DNA of 64,000 nucleotides from Isoetes taiwanensis (GCA_021234155.1 JAJEKV010000147.1:989910-1053909), one strand, 5' to 3'; shown: positions 1 through 11,370, counted from the first letter of the stretch. Notes: a model not told the origin generated them from the letters alone. Numbers and translations: made by a program.

Positions 1-65
1 CCGGATTTTGTCTGACGTGTTGCCTGCCGAAAGTTGAGGCATGCAAAATCCCCCATCCAAAAAAA

Positions 66-105
66 TTAGGGTGCCAAAACGCTGACTAGATGTTTGGCAC
101 CCTAA
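66..105. repeat. short perfect inverted repeat (hairpin)
   Basis: TTAGGGTGCCAAAAC at 66-80 is answered by its reverse complement at 92-105 across a loop of about 11 bases. It could be a MITE end or a small foldback. No flanking duplication was identified. Confidence 0.5.
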
Positions 106-490
106 ATGTGATACATACTGCATGCTCAAAGTCCACATGGCACAAAGTTATTTCTTACTTTTCTTTATTTTTTCGGTTTGGCCCGTAGTGTGATTTGGGC
201 CTAAGTACTAGTGGGATTTCAGACCACGCATCTCTGCTATAGATCCGGCCAAAAGATCAGGACAAAGCTTCAATCAATAAGAGCAAAATCCATTGCCCAT
301 TTTTGTTTGTTCTGCACGCCGGTATGCTCATAGCTCCAGGCCAAGCCTTTGTCCTTGCTGCTATGCATATTAATGCTTGTCTCTATTTGATAACACCCCA
401 GTACTTTGCTTTCCTCTTTCTCCACGGTTTTGTCTCTTGCCAGTAGCTTCTAAATAGTTCCTTATTCTGCCTTGTGGCGTGACGTTAAAA

Positions 491-564
491 TCTCTTCTTC
501 TTCTTCTTCTTCTTCTTTTCCTGCCTACAGTAGTTTCTACTTTTTTTTTTTTTTTTTTTTTTTT
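491..564. repeat. (CTT)n microsatellite followed by a 24-base T run
   Basis: A CTT repeat of about nine units (491-517) is followed by a homopolymer T run (541-564). The rest of 1-827 holds no gene that I can recognise. Confidence 0.8.
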
Positions 565-827
565 AATTATTATGCTGCCTGGGCTGGTCTCTATATGATA
601 CTAACTTGGCACAGAAATGATCTTCCTAATTCTCAAGATTAAATCATATGTATTATGAATACATAAAGTATTTATCAAAAAATTGGGGACCATAATATAG
701 GCATATAGGCTTAAAAGATATCCCATGGTTATTATTTGCTGCATAATAGAAGACATTCACAGACCTTTACCCAATGATACATAAATATTTAACCAATAAT
801 AGGGTTAGCATTTAATAATGGAGGCAG

Positions 828-2793
828 GATACGGTGGTAAAGGGCACTTTACCAGACTGTTAACCTTACACAAATCTCCTTGGTCAAAGATATAGTGGAT
901 ATAAGCGCCCGCATTATGGGCTACGATTCGGATGGGCGCTCCACATCCAGTTCAGAGAATAGTGAACTGAATCTTGCTGACTTGAAGCGGGAGTTTGAAG
1001 CATACACCTTGAAGGAGGTTAAGCCAGATATCGGCATGGATTCTAGGGTCGCTAGAGGCAGTTATGGCCCAAGAAGAGGCGGTGGTTTCAGAGATGACAG
1101 AGCTGGATACCAAAGAGGTGCTAAACAATCTGGCAAAAGACACATTGATGATTATCAGGCGGCTCACAGAGTCCAGGACACTCAAGATCTGGATTATGAT
1201 CCGACTATGACCAGGTTTTCCATTTGATTTTTTATAAATTCAAGATTTAATCTACAAACTTGAGAGATTCCAATCTTCCCATCTAGGTTTTCGGATAGCA
1301 AGAGTGCTCAGAATGATTCTGGACTTAATAATAGGTATTAATACAATATCACAGCTTAGATAACAAAGACATTCTCTAAAGTCTTCATAGGATTATATTA
1401 CAAAGCCAATAATTGCATAGGGCGGGAAAATATGCCCTAGATAATAATACAGAGGCATCCAGAATAATGTTGATCATGCTGAGATATTTTTACATGTTAT
1501 TAAACAAGGTTAAACAGTATTCTAAATATTTAAACTATACTGTGGTAATCAGACTTCTAGTCATTATATTTGGCCTGATCATATATGATTGAGCATATGC
1601 ATTGGCAGTATGGTAGTATAGTTAGTAACTTTACATTTAATATTTCTGATTTTTATTTCATTTTATGGCCAATACCTACTAATAGGGCAAAAGGGACATT
1701 GGGCAATCAGCGATGAGCTGAAAACCCCAAAGTACCTTTTGGCCCTTGCCCTGCTACCATTCTAATGCTAACAGGGTACTGATTGGCTGCAGGTACGGGG
1801 TTTTCTACTCATTGTCTCATTTGCTTTGTTGGTTGGATTTGGCTTCATTGGTGGATAATACTCCAGAGTTGACATAAACAGCAAGATATTTTCTACCGCG
1901 ATACATTGGCCGGACAAAATAGCAGGGTTTTTATATCCTATACTTTTGGTTGTAAAACTTGGTCTAAGATAGGTTCTGGTTTTGATCCAGAAAGGATGTA
2001 AATGTTTTGGATTGAAGTTTCAGCTGAACATGCTTTAATACTTATAGAGGTAGATATGCATACGTTATGTTGAACTTGATGACTGTTATTTTGAGAGATA
2101 GTAATGGTCAGTGATACCTAAGGCATATATGAATATAGACGGTTAATCAGAAATTACAAACATCAGACTCCTGACATAGTTGTTTGCTTTTACATAATAT
2201 ATAATACTTTTGCATGCAAACATATTTAAAGGTTTAAGTTGATGCAAAATCTGAGATAATCAGTTGGCTGCCAATGATGGCATATAACCCGAAGTCCTCA
2301 AATACAGGAAAAGGCAAGGTAATAGAATGTAAACCCATGATCATAAGATGGAGATGCCCATAGTGGTAGTTAGTATAGATGATTCTTCACAAGTAAAAAT
2401 GATAAATCTTAAATGATTAGTATCCAACAGGACTGATATTAAAGAGATGTGCTTGTTTAAATAACAAGATATGGCTTGGTAAGATGTGTGGCATCATGCA
2501 TGAGCTAGAACTATATTATTGAACTATAAATCTGACAATACGATATGCAGAATGTTAAATGAGTATGATCATGAATGATCAGCAGTAACAAGATTGAGGT
2601 TTAACCCGAATATAAAGGTAAGCTGACATTGATATACAAAGATTTAAAAATACTTTTACAAGTTGTCCATAGGTGTATAGCCTACAGAATGATGAGAGGT
2701 AAAATGATACTATGCTAGAGAGGCTCATACTAGCTATAGAGTGATAATACTGCCAAGGGATTGACCAAGGCAGATGTCTGGTCTAGGTTTCTA
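828..2793 (+). repeat. duplicated exon-bearing segment, copy A (uninterrupted)
   Basis: Bases 828-2319 match 9539-11026, and 2379-2793 match 17732-18146, with only scattered substitutions in the parts compared. Copy A is continuous, whereas copy B is split by a 6.7 kb insertion that replaced the 59 bases equivalent to 2320-2378. The segment looks like part of a gene (one exon-like ORF plus AT-rich intron-like sequence), not a known transposon. Confidence 0.85.
880..1227 (+). pseudogene. exon-like ORF with Arg/Gly-rich stretch, copy A (frameshifted)
   Basis: An open frame encodes an acidic/serine-rich stretch, then an Arg/Gly-rich segment (RGSYGPRRGGGFRDDRAG) and a DYQ...DLDYDP tail. There is no useful ATG at its head, and an AG just upstream (near 895) could be a splice acceptor. 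In copy B the frame reaches DYDQ followed by a GT that could be a donor (9926/9927). Here one G of the GATCCGGACTATG context is missing (near 1203), so the frame shifts and stops at 1227. I do not recognise the protein. The RGG-like composition suggests RNA binding, but that is inference. Confidence 0.45.
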
Positions 2794-2944
2794 GTTCAGG
2801 CTGGGTTTTTTTTAGATACTTCACTACATTGGAGATATCCGGTGTTGTCATTTACCTTCTTTCCTGATTGGTTTTGAGTGGTTAAGCTATCCTGAGCTGC
2901 AACTTAGGAAAGAGATCTTATATACATGCTGCTTTTATTGTATA

Positions 2945-2973
2945 CTAGTAAAGGTGCCCAGCATTGCTGGGCA
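2945..2973 (-). mobile_element. Helitron-like 3' terminus
   Basis: Read on the minus strand, a GC-rich hairpin (TGCCCAGCA / TGCTGGGCA, 2955-2973) is followed by a 6-base spacer, then CTAG (2948-2945) and a T. This is the layout of a Helitron 3' end inserted between A and T. The element body would extend rightwards from 2974. Its 5' TC end was not located. Confidence 0.5.
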
Positions 2974-3052
2974 TAAATTGGGGGCAATGTCTTGGCCCAA
3001 ATGAGAAAAGCTTGTACAAATATGCATAGTACTTTTTATTAAGTGCTCAATA

Positions 3053-3230
3053 AATCAAAAGTCCTATCTATTGAATGGTCAATTGATCAAAGGTTTCCAT
3101 TATAGGTGCTTGTATTGCTTTAGAAGGAAGCGAATTTTATTAATCAAAAGTCCTATCTATTGAATGGTCAATTGATCAAAGGTTTCCATTATAGGTGCTT
3201 GTATTGCTCTAGAAGGTAGCACATGTAGAG
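3053..3230. repeat. tandem duplication, unit about 89 bp x 2
   Basis: The stretch beginning AATCAAAAGTCCTATC at 3053 is repeated from 3142 almost unchanged, up to the TCTAGAAGG / TTTAGAAGG end. It lies just inside the proposed Helitron body. Confidence 0.85.
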
Positions 3231-3544
3231 CAAAAAATATGTTAATATGCTTGATACTTCAAATAGTGGTGGCTTTACAAACAGGATAGAAGCTCATGGA
3301 ATTTGGGAAGCTGTTAAGGATGAAATTATCAGAGATTACGTGCTACAAAACACAAAACATCATGCAATAGAACAGTAATGACATAAGCAAGAGTGGACAT
3401 GGCATAAGCATCTGGTTTCAATGCCCTCAAATATTGCTGTTGAATGATGCCGCAAAGCCAATAGAAAACATCAATTTGTTGATGTCCTTCACATGGCCGT
3501 GCCACAGCTCCACTGACATGGACATGAATAATGTAATCTGTCAT

Positions 3545-5411
3545 GTTTAACGTACTTCACAAACAATACATCATCCTTCCACAAACCCCTGCATTTTTGC
3601 TATAGAATACTTTTATGTGGAGGTGTTCAGCATAAAGTTTAGGCTCAGAGTACGTTTTGCCTCCCCTTAGCTTTGGTCCATTATCAGGTGCGCCCATCCC
3701 TGCTGCAATCATGGCAACAATGTCTGTATGTGGTGCAGGTCCTTTCATCAGCTTTATCCTACAACAATAATGCACTGTCATCGTAGAAAGTCACAAATTT
3801 ACAGGCAGAATTTTATGCATGTTAAAGACTGCCTCATAACCTTGTCAAAGTTTAGTTTTTCATGGACAAACTGCACTCTATAAACTTATAAAAGAATAGG
3901 AACCCCTATTAAAATTAACCGTGTCCCTCTACATAACTTTCGATTCTCTTTCAATTTCTTGTGCCATGTTCTACAATTTTGTAAGAAAATAAATAGACTC
4001 ACCTTTTCTTGTGTCGTTCTGTTGCATAGTGTATCATCCTGCTGCCAATTTACAGGGTTAGAATTAGCAATTCCAGCATTAATTTTCCTTATATACATGA
4101 GAACCATACCCAGGAACAAAAACAGTATTAACTATTACTATCAGAACTATTGCCATGGTTGTATTAAAAGAATAGCCTAAAGCACTCAATTATGTATTAT
4201 CTATAGTGCCTACTGGCACCGGACTGGTATCTGTGCTCATGCTTTCCTCTGTAAAACACAAACTCCAAGCCCTTTCAGCTTTTTGAGATCAATGAAGAAA
4301 GCCTAATAAGAGGCAGATCTGCAGAGCAGCAATTAGCACTCATTATTTTGCCATTTTCACATTCTTATGCTTGAAATAAAAAGGGACCGAATTTTGTAGG
4401 TTGAAAGCATAACCCTAATTAATATTTTAACACTAGAGTTGTCCCTTGATGAACCCAAATGGGTTCATTCGTACACTTTTTTTGAAATTCTATTATAGCT
4501 CCGAGATAAAGAATTTGTCTACATACTCACAATATGTTGTCCTTCATGAGTGTACATATAAGAAAAAATTTATGAAAAATATAGAAAGCTTCTACTACCA
4601 AACATAATGTGGAGCCGAATGCAAAGGGAGCAAGTTTATTCTCAAAGTCTTTAACATTTCTCACATTATTTTGCAAATATGATTTTCCTTAATATGGAGA
4701 AGGGATTGAGGGACCCATACGGGTTGATGAACCCAAACAGGTCCCTGAGACAACTCTAGTGTTAATTGAAGCAGCATACTTGGTAATGAAGTTATTCCTT
4801 GAAGGAAGAGTAATCTATATCCAAGATCCATTGTAGGACGTAAATTTACCTGTATGGCAATCACTTCTGTGTCAAGGTCTACAAACAAATAGTGCCAGCA
4901 CTGAGCAACAAAAACAGTAACAACAAAATTGAATGGAGTAAAATTTGAAGTTTTTACCTGCTGTTCCAGGATTTCTAATCTGCTTGGTAGGATTAGCATT
5001 GGAACTAGCTTCACCAGATGCCATTGTTAAATTGGATAGAGCCCCCCTCAAACTTGAAAGACCTGTTGTTGCTGAAATCGGTTTCAAAACTACCATTCGC
5101 TCTTGCTGCTTGATTGTGCAATTCAATATCTTACCAGGCGACCTCGTAATCTATAGCTGAATCCGATTTTAAAATTGTAGGCAACAGAGCTCCAAGCTGC
5201 TGTCTCCACCGGAAGTAATGGAAATAAGGAAATATTTAGCAAGGGTTTCAGGAAATGGAAATAGCAAGCTATGCGTACCTTGAGCATATCCGGTGAGCTG
5301 ATCGCGACCTCCTAATCTGCTGCTAGAACGAAGCTTGAATCGTGGAAAATACAGCTCGGGCCGGCATGAAAAAATTTCTCTGGCCCTAAACTCAACCTCA
5401 TCAAAATCCAA
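3545..5411 (-). pseudogene. unrecognised multi-exon gene or captured gene fragment
   Basis: Several minus-strand coding stretches are bounded by plausible splice signals. One ends at donor 5279|GTACGC (peptide ...RLGGRDQLTGYAQ). One (to 4958) contains TKQIRNPGTAG before GTAAAA. A 29 bp piece (4850-4878) encodes DLDTEVIAIQ, a 39 bp piece (4003-4041) encodes QDDTLCNRTTQEK, and the last (about 3545-3761) contains KGPAPHTDIVAMIAAGMGAP. No ATG opens the first piece and the phases were not all reconciled, so this may be a decayed gene or exons captured by the Helitron whose end lies at 2945. I cannot assign a function. Confidence 0.35.
4431..4761. mobile_element. 331 bp MITE with CACTAGAGTTGTC inverted repeats and TTAA flanks
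   Basis: CACTAGAGTTGTC opens at 4431 and its reverse complement GACAACTCTAGTG closes at 4761. Both ends are flanked by TTAA (4427-4430 and 4762-4765). The subterminal parts are also related (TGATGAACCCAAA on both arms). No coding capacity. It sits in what would be an intron of the minus-strand exon set. TTAA flanks recall piggyBac-type insertion and the CACTA start recalls En/Spm, so the superfamily is not settled. Confidence 0.7.
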
Positions 5412-5683
5412 CCGTAGAATAGCGTGATTAAATCTCAGCCACCCAATTTAGGGCGCGATGCACTACAGACTTACATCAAAACCTTATAATATAAAATTGC
5501 TTAAAGTCTAAAACATTTTGGCCATTGGACACTTGGCATATGCAGGAAGCTGATGATGATGAGGTGGAGTATGAAGTTATTCCTCCCACCTAGAATAAGC
5601 ACGTATGTGATATTGGGTATGACAAGAATAGGATCGAGTGCCCTAATAATGCGGTACAGACCATCATCTGCTGCATAAGGAAC

Positions 5684-6637
5684 ATGAAAGTACATGAACT
5701 AGTACGGGAGAAGGAAGCAATACGTACACCTGATCAGATATCTGCTGTTACACATTTAGGGTTCAGCCAATGGTTCCTATTATTGCCCAAAATCAACAAA
5801 CTATCTGAAAAAGAGGAAGAGGTATATCCATTTATAGTTGAATTGTATGATGGCTTACCTAAAATGGTCTATGAATGCACCATGAATGAAGACACCAATA
5901 CAAGGAATTTTATTCTTGGGGTCACGGCTTTAGAAGAAATCAATGATATAAAAAACTCTTGTGGTAAGGAAAATGAACAGATTCGGATTGATATGCCCGA
6001 ACATTCTACCAGAGAATCTACCAACATTGATGACCCATTTGGTGTTGACCTTTTAACTGAGGAGGATAAGGCGGTACTGCGGAACCCTACTGCAACACAA
6101 AATAACCAAAATAAGGGGATTAACTTCAAGATTACTTTGAGAAACTGTCTCAGGTTCCCTATAATTCCAGATAGATTGGTGGAAAGCCAGGGCCTTTTAT
6201 GTAATCAAGCTCTATGGCGAACTAAGAATCTCGGGGCTTTGGCTTCAATCAGTGAAGAAGCATGGATGATACTAGGGGATATCTCCAAAGAAGAGGCACA
6301 AAATGCAAAAGCTGCTGCTGTTAGGATGGAGAAAATGAAAATGACAAAAGTCAGACTGCCCATCAATACCAGGTTTTTTGATAAGCAATGTAACAAAAGT
6401 GAGCTCATGATTCTATGTCAAAAATGTCATATGGCCTATGCCAACATCGATAGGGATGATTTCTATCTGAAACGCCTCTGGCGCACATTATGCCCATATT
6501 TCAAATGCATATGTGATAACCCCGTGTCAAAACCCCGTGTGACACTTGGCACAACCCCGTGTCAAAAGTGGAAGTTTCGCAGCAAATGTTGGGCGACATG
6601 CACCAGCTCGTGGAAGAAGTTCGAGGGTATCTTCTAG
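5684..6637 (+). CDS. orphan 317-codon ORF, hypothetical protein
   Basis: An ATG-initiated open frame of 317 codons, the longest uninterrupted one in the left third. It is rich in charged residues, with an acidic middle (DDPFGVDLLTEEDKAVL) and a late Cys-containing stretch (LCQKCHMAY ... LCPYFKCICD) that could bind a metal. The last 30 or so codons read a GTGTCAAAACCCC-type short repeat and the start of the adjacent gypsy integrase in a wrong frame, so the native C-terminus is probably lost near residue 280. I recognise no family. It may be a captured gene piece or the ORF of an unknown element. Confidence 0.4.
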   Translation: MKVHELVREKEAIRTPDQISAVTHLGFSQWFLLLPKINKLSEKEEEVYPFIVELYDGLPKMVYECTMNEDTNTRNFILGVTALEEINDIKNSCGKENEQIRIDMPEHSTRESTNIDDPFGVDLLTEEDKAVLRNPTATQNNQNKGINFKITLRNCLRFPIIPDRLVESQGLLCNQALWRTKNLGALASISEEAWMILGDISKEEAQNAKAAAVRMEKMKMTKVRLPINTRFFDKQCNKSELMILCQKCHMAYANIDRDDFYLKRLWRTLCPYFKCICDNPVSKPRVTLGTTPCQKWKFRSKCWATCTSSWKKFEGIF

Positions 6638-7205
6638 CAGCAAGGAGTCGGCAAAAGAGCATTGCCGACAAACATTGTACAGTCAGGGAATTCCAAGTTG
6701 GAGATGATGTATGGCTCAAGATCAAGGTAAAGCAGGCGAAGCTCTGCATCGGAAATTGTAAGAAGCTTGCTCCAAGGTGGGCTGGACCCTTCAGAATAGT
6801 CAAGAGAGTGGGTAACCAATCCTACAAGTTATACTTGCCAGCACACTTAAAGATCCACAAAGTCTTCCACGTGAGTTTGCTGAAGAAGCATACTCCCACG
6901 TGAGTTTGCTGAAGAAGCATACTCCCAATCCAGATGAAGTCTTGAACACTCCAACGATGTTGGAAATGACAGAAGAGCAGATAGAAATAGTTCCAGAACT
7001 AATTCTTGATAAAGCGTTCAAGAAAACAAGGAGATCGGAGTTTCTCCAACACTTGGTCAAGTGGAAACACTTGCCGGTGGAAGACGCAACATGGGTACTC
7101 AAACGAGATATGATTAAGCAGTACCCGCAGTTTATGGAGCAATGGGACGGCAAGGTCATCTCTGAAGAAATCGGCTCAGGCATGTCGATTTGTGTAGATT
7201 TATAG
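6559..7205 (+). pseudogene. Ty3/gypsy chromovirus integrase C-terminus and chromodomain
   Basis: The frame from 6559 carries the integrase C-terminal part (REFQVGDDVWLKI, LAPRWAGPFRI, HKVFHVSLLKKH). After a frameshift the second frame (6900-7205) carries a chromodomain (LVKWKHLPVEDATWVL, then QYPQF). The break is caused by a 29 bp tandem duplication (6870-6898 repeated at 6899-6927) that repeats the VSLLKKHTP codons. Gag, protease, RT, RNase H and the integrase core are absent upstream, so only the 3' end of pol remains. It belongs with the LTR at 8040-9538. Confidence 0.85.
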
Positions 7206-8024
7206 CTTGTATAGTTAGGTATAATCTACGCATGCAACCTATGAGGTATGGGTTGCATGCGTTGTTACCGATGATGAGATTACTACGGTGATCTCTAGGG
7301 ACGTGGTGTAATGTCAATGTAGGCATGACCGCGTTTCCGCTTGGAAAGTCCACTTCTGTCCCACGGAAGTAGACAACCTCGAGAGAAAGGAGGTCATTGA
7401 GGAATGCATTGATAGGAAAAGCACCTCTAGCCCCATATATGCTTTGATAGGAGGAATCTGGCCTTCACGCCCCATATACGGGAAGGACCTATCCTCCACG
7501 CTGGGCAACTAAAGGTGTAGGCATGAGCGCCATATAGGCATTATAGGCGCTGTCTCCTCGGCCACGATGGAAGAATCATCTTCTTTCTACGCCGGGAGAT
7601 TAGCCATGCATTCATGTAGATAGTTGGGGTGGTTCCCTTATAACCAAATTTATAAATAATTAAAAAATGGTACTAACGTAGTGTTGACCTGCAGGCCAAT
7701 AAGAGCGCTCCGAAGGGCTACGAGGTCGAACTACGAAGACTTGCAACACAAATTTTGTTGTAATGTGTTGCAAGGAATGAAGAGTACCTCAGCGAATAAT
7801 TGTATACAGAATGATAAAATGACATTATGAGTAATTGTTGTAATGACATGCGAATTCATAAGCTTGATTGAATAATAGTATAATGATGTTCTATAAATAT
7901 TACCTTAGAGGTAATCCTTAATAAATGTATAAATATAATGATGGTATGTCATATGCATGAAGTTGATCGCAGGTTAAGAAGATCCCAAGGTGGGGAGACC
8001 CACGATGCTGCGGACAGCATCAAT

Positions 8025-8039
8025 TCAAGGTGGGGAGAA
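8025..8039 (+). other. polypurine tract preceding 3' LTR
   Basis: AAGGTGGGGAGAA directly precedes the TGTGACG start of the LTR. A second near-copy lies about 40 bases upstream (around 7988), and the two are separated by a small hairpin (GATGCTG/CAGCATC). The same arrangement is seen in reverse beside the LTR ending at 44047. It would prime plus-strand DNA synthesis. Confidence 0.7.
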
Positions 8040-9538
8040 TGTGACGTTCCAGTACGATATACGGTCTCAAAACGTATACCGTACTGCACCGTCACGCGTA
8101 CACGCCGCTCCAATCGACGAGTACGCCGACGTATACCCAAGCAAGGGCGCCCTAGGGGGCAACTTGCAAAGGTGCGCACACTTAACAATGCGCGCACTTA
8201 AGGCCTTTAACCCATTAAAGGTAGACCAAGGGTCAAGGAAACCCTAAATCTAACTAAGAGCCTATGTAAGATAACCAAACCCTAATCCTTCCCTTTTCGT
8301 TCACGCACATTCCGATCCCAGTTCGCGTGCCTAAGGAGTCAATTCCAACTCCCACGATCTGCCCGTGCGCCCCAGCTTGTCAGATCACCCTTCCGACCGC
8401 ATCCCGAAGCAGAACAGAGACATGGACGCCTTCGGATCGAGAGGAGTGAACCAGGGATCAGGTATTTGGTCGATTGAATAGCCTAAACCTTATTCCAGCC
8501 TTCGAACCAGTAGGTTTAGCCTATTAAATCACCCTTAGTAGCCAAGCAGATCCTGAGATTGACTCTAACTAAAGAACCTAACTCTATGAGATAGATTAGT
8601 TCTTATCACTTATGTTAATATGATGGACGGACGTATTCTGTGGACTCATTGTATTGGGAAGGGGGGTAGAGACTTAAAGCTTAGTAGTTGATGCTCCTAG
8701 CTAGTCCCTCTTAGTGCATTACTAGAATTCGGCCTGTGTACAAGAACCACACCTGGTTGTGGGTGAAGGGGCCAGACTGGCTCAGAAAGAGGTTCGTGTT
8801 CTGACTCATGACAGATCCCTCTGGTGTGTAAGGCCTACCGGGGATCAATGCAGACTAGGTTTAATGGTTTGCTACTGAGTGTGGGCAAGGCATGGGCTCG
8901 ACACCCGTGGAGTGGAGTTCACTTTCCAGTGGGTTAAGTCGAATAAGGGCAGTGGCCCTCTAGTCGCCTTGAGTCAGCATGGAGACCTCTGGTGGGAGTG
9001 ATCCCTACTTGCCCCATCGGAACTGGGGAGATGCAACCCAGGAATAGCCCCCTCGGCTATGCATCCGGCGGGCTACAGTCAGGTCCCAACACTCTTCGAC
9101 CTACTCTGCAAAGTGTGCACAGGAGGGGCGGATGGAGTGGACAACCCAATGCCATGTTCTTATGCTAGCCCAATCCATGTCATGATTCTGTCTGCAATGA
9201 ACTCTGGAGACCCAAGCTTGTCAGTCATTCCCTGGAGTCTGAGCCTTGGGTAGGAACTCCCTTTGTCTTGTGCTGATCTTTGTCTATGCAGATGTTGATG
9301 TGCCACCCTTCGAGGTGGATATATGATGTTATGTTACTGACGTGTATGTTTACGCTTCCGCAGCTAGGTAGGCCATGAGGGAGACGGAGTAAAAAATGAC
9401 CCCTTCACTCTTCCCACTGTGGACGCCAGACGGTCACAGTGATATGTGGAGGGCCCTGTATCAGTATGGAGCTGGTATGGGGGATGAACTCCTGTTTGTA
9501 TACGGTGCGGGCATCGTATATGAGTAGGGGACGTCACA
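8040..9538 (+). mobile_element. LTR of chromovirus family 1 (3' LTR, 1499 bp)
   Basis: It starts TGTGACGTTCC and ends GACGTCACA, so the ends form an 8-base inverted repeat with TG...CA termini. Internal blocks (a run ending in GGGGGGTAGAGAC; GGAGGGGCGGATGGAGTG) recur in the LTRs at 34302, 42449 and 52106. The ORFs within it are incidental. It abuts copy B of the duplicated segment exactly at GATAC, the sequence also found at the left edge of copy A, which may be the insertion target. No 5' partner exists in the window, so the element is 5' truncated. Confidence 0.85.
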
Positions 9539-11026
9539 GATACGGTGGTAAAGGGCACTTTACCAGACTGTTAACCTTACGCAAATCTCCTTGGTCAAAG
9601 ATATAGTGGATATAAGCGCCCGCATTATGGGCTACGATTCGGATGGGTGCTCCACATCCAGTTCAGAGAATAGTGAACTGAATCTTGCTGACTTGAAGCG
9701 GGAGTTTGAAGCATACACCTTGAAGGAGGTTAAGCCAGATATCGGCATGGATTCTAGGGTCGCTAGAGGCGGTTATGGCCCAAGAAGAGGCAGTGGTTTT
9801 AGAGATGACAGAGCTGGATACCAAAGAGGTGCTAAACAATCTGGCAAAAGACACATTGATGATTATCAAGCGGTTCACAGAGTCCAGGACACTCAAGATC
9901 TGGATTATGATCCGGACTATGACCAGGTTTTCCATTTGATTTTTTATAAATTCAAGATTTAATCTACAAACTTGAGAGATTCCAGTCTTCCCATCTAGGT
10001 TTTCGGATAGCAAGAGTGCTCAGAATGATTCTGGACTTAATAATAGGTATTAGTACAATATCACAGCTTAGGTAACAAAGACATTCTCTAAAGTCTTCAT
10101 AGGATTATATTACAAAGCCAATAATTGCATAGGGCGGAAAAATATGCCCTAGATAATAATACAGAGGCATCCAGAATAATGTTGATCATGCTGAGATATT
10201 TTTACATGTTATTAAACAAGGTTAAACAGTATTCTAAATATTTAAACTATACTGTGGTAATCAGACTTCTAGTCATTATATTTGGCCTGATCATATATGA
10301 TTGAGCATATGCATTGGCAGTATTATAGTTAGTGACTTTACATTTAATATTTCTGATTTTTATTTCATTTTATGGCCAATACCTACTAATAGGGCAAAAG
10401 GGACAATGGGCAATCAGCGATGAGCTAAAAACCCCAAAGTACCTTTTGGCCCTTGCCCTGCTACCATTCTAATGCTAACAGGGTACTGATTGGCTGCAGG
10501 TACGGGGTTTTCTACTCATTGTCTCATTTGCTTTGTTGGTTGGATTTGGCTTCATTGGTGGATAATACTCCAGAGTTGACATAAACAGCAAGATATTTTC
10601 TACTGCAATACATTGGCCGGACAAAATAGCAGGGTTTTTATATCCTATACTTTTGGTTGTAAAACTTGGTCTAAGATAGGTTCTGGTTTTGATCCAGAAA
10701 GGATGTAAATGTTTTGGATTGAAGTTTCAGCTGAACATGCTTTATTACTTATAGAGGTAGATATGCATACGTTAAGCTGAACTTGATGGCTGTTATTTTG
10801 AGAGATAGTAATGGTCAGTGATACCTAAGGCATATATGAATATAGACGGTTAATCAGAAATTACAAACATCAGACTCCTTACATAGTTGTTTGCTTTTAC
10901 ATAATATATAATACTTTTGCATGCAAACATATTTAAAGGTTTAAGTTGATGCAAAATCTGAGATAATTAGTTGGCTGCCAATGATGGCATATAACCCGAA
11001 GTCCTCAAATACAGGAAAAGGCAAGG
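9539..11026 (+). repeat. duplicated segment, copy B, left part
   Basis: Matches 828-2319 with scattered substitutions and a few small indels. The left edge abuts the LTR end at 9538. The copy resumes at 17732-18146 beyond the 6.7 kb insertion. Confidence 0.85.
9591..9926 (+). pseudogene. exon-like ORF with Arg/Gly-rich stretch, copy B (frame intact)
   Basis: Same exon-like frame as 880-1227 but with the G that copy A lacks, so it reads ...QDLDYDPDYDQ up to a GT at 9927 that could be a splice donor. The product is not recognised. The exon is isolated, with retrotransposon sequence on its left and a transposon-split segment on its right, so it is unlikely to be expressed as a gene. Confidence 0.45.
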
Positions 11027-11040
11027 CTGTCGGATGGGCA

Positions 11041-11370
11041 TATTTGCCCTTTATTCCAAGATCTGGATCGTGCATAGCGATCCTCGTTTATGGGGTATGC
11101 ATGTACAAGTTTTTGTATACTGTATATTAAGATTTGCAAAATACTATAAGGTTTGAGAGAATGTACTTAATGGTGTTAATTTTGTACGTGTATTGTAAAT
11201 ATATTTTTGGGGCTCTCGCTGCCCTACGTGACCCCCCGTGTGAATATGCACCCAAACCAAAGGGGGTTTAAGGGGGATTTTAATTTAAATGTGTTAAATG
11301 CAATGGTTTATGTTAATAATGTTAATGGTAGTTTATATTAAAAAAAATTTTGGGCCCTTCGGGCCCTAAC
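11041..11370 (+). repeat. end module of the 6.7 kb insertion family, copy 1
   Basis: It runs from TTTGCCCTTTATTCC to the hairpin GGGCCCTTCGGGCCC followed by TAAC. The reverse complement is at 57978-58320, recognisable over about 330 bp (for example CCGTGTGAATATGCACCCAA) but visibly diverged. Confidence 0.8.

Noticed and set aside
7938-9253. ORFs of 60-90 codons around and inside the 8.0 kb LTR
   Set aside because: They overlap the polypurine tract and the LTR in several frames, are not conserved between LTR copies and have no domain.
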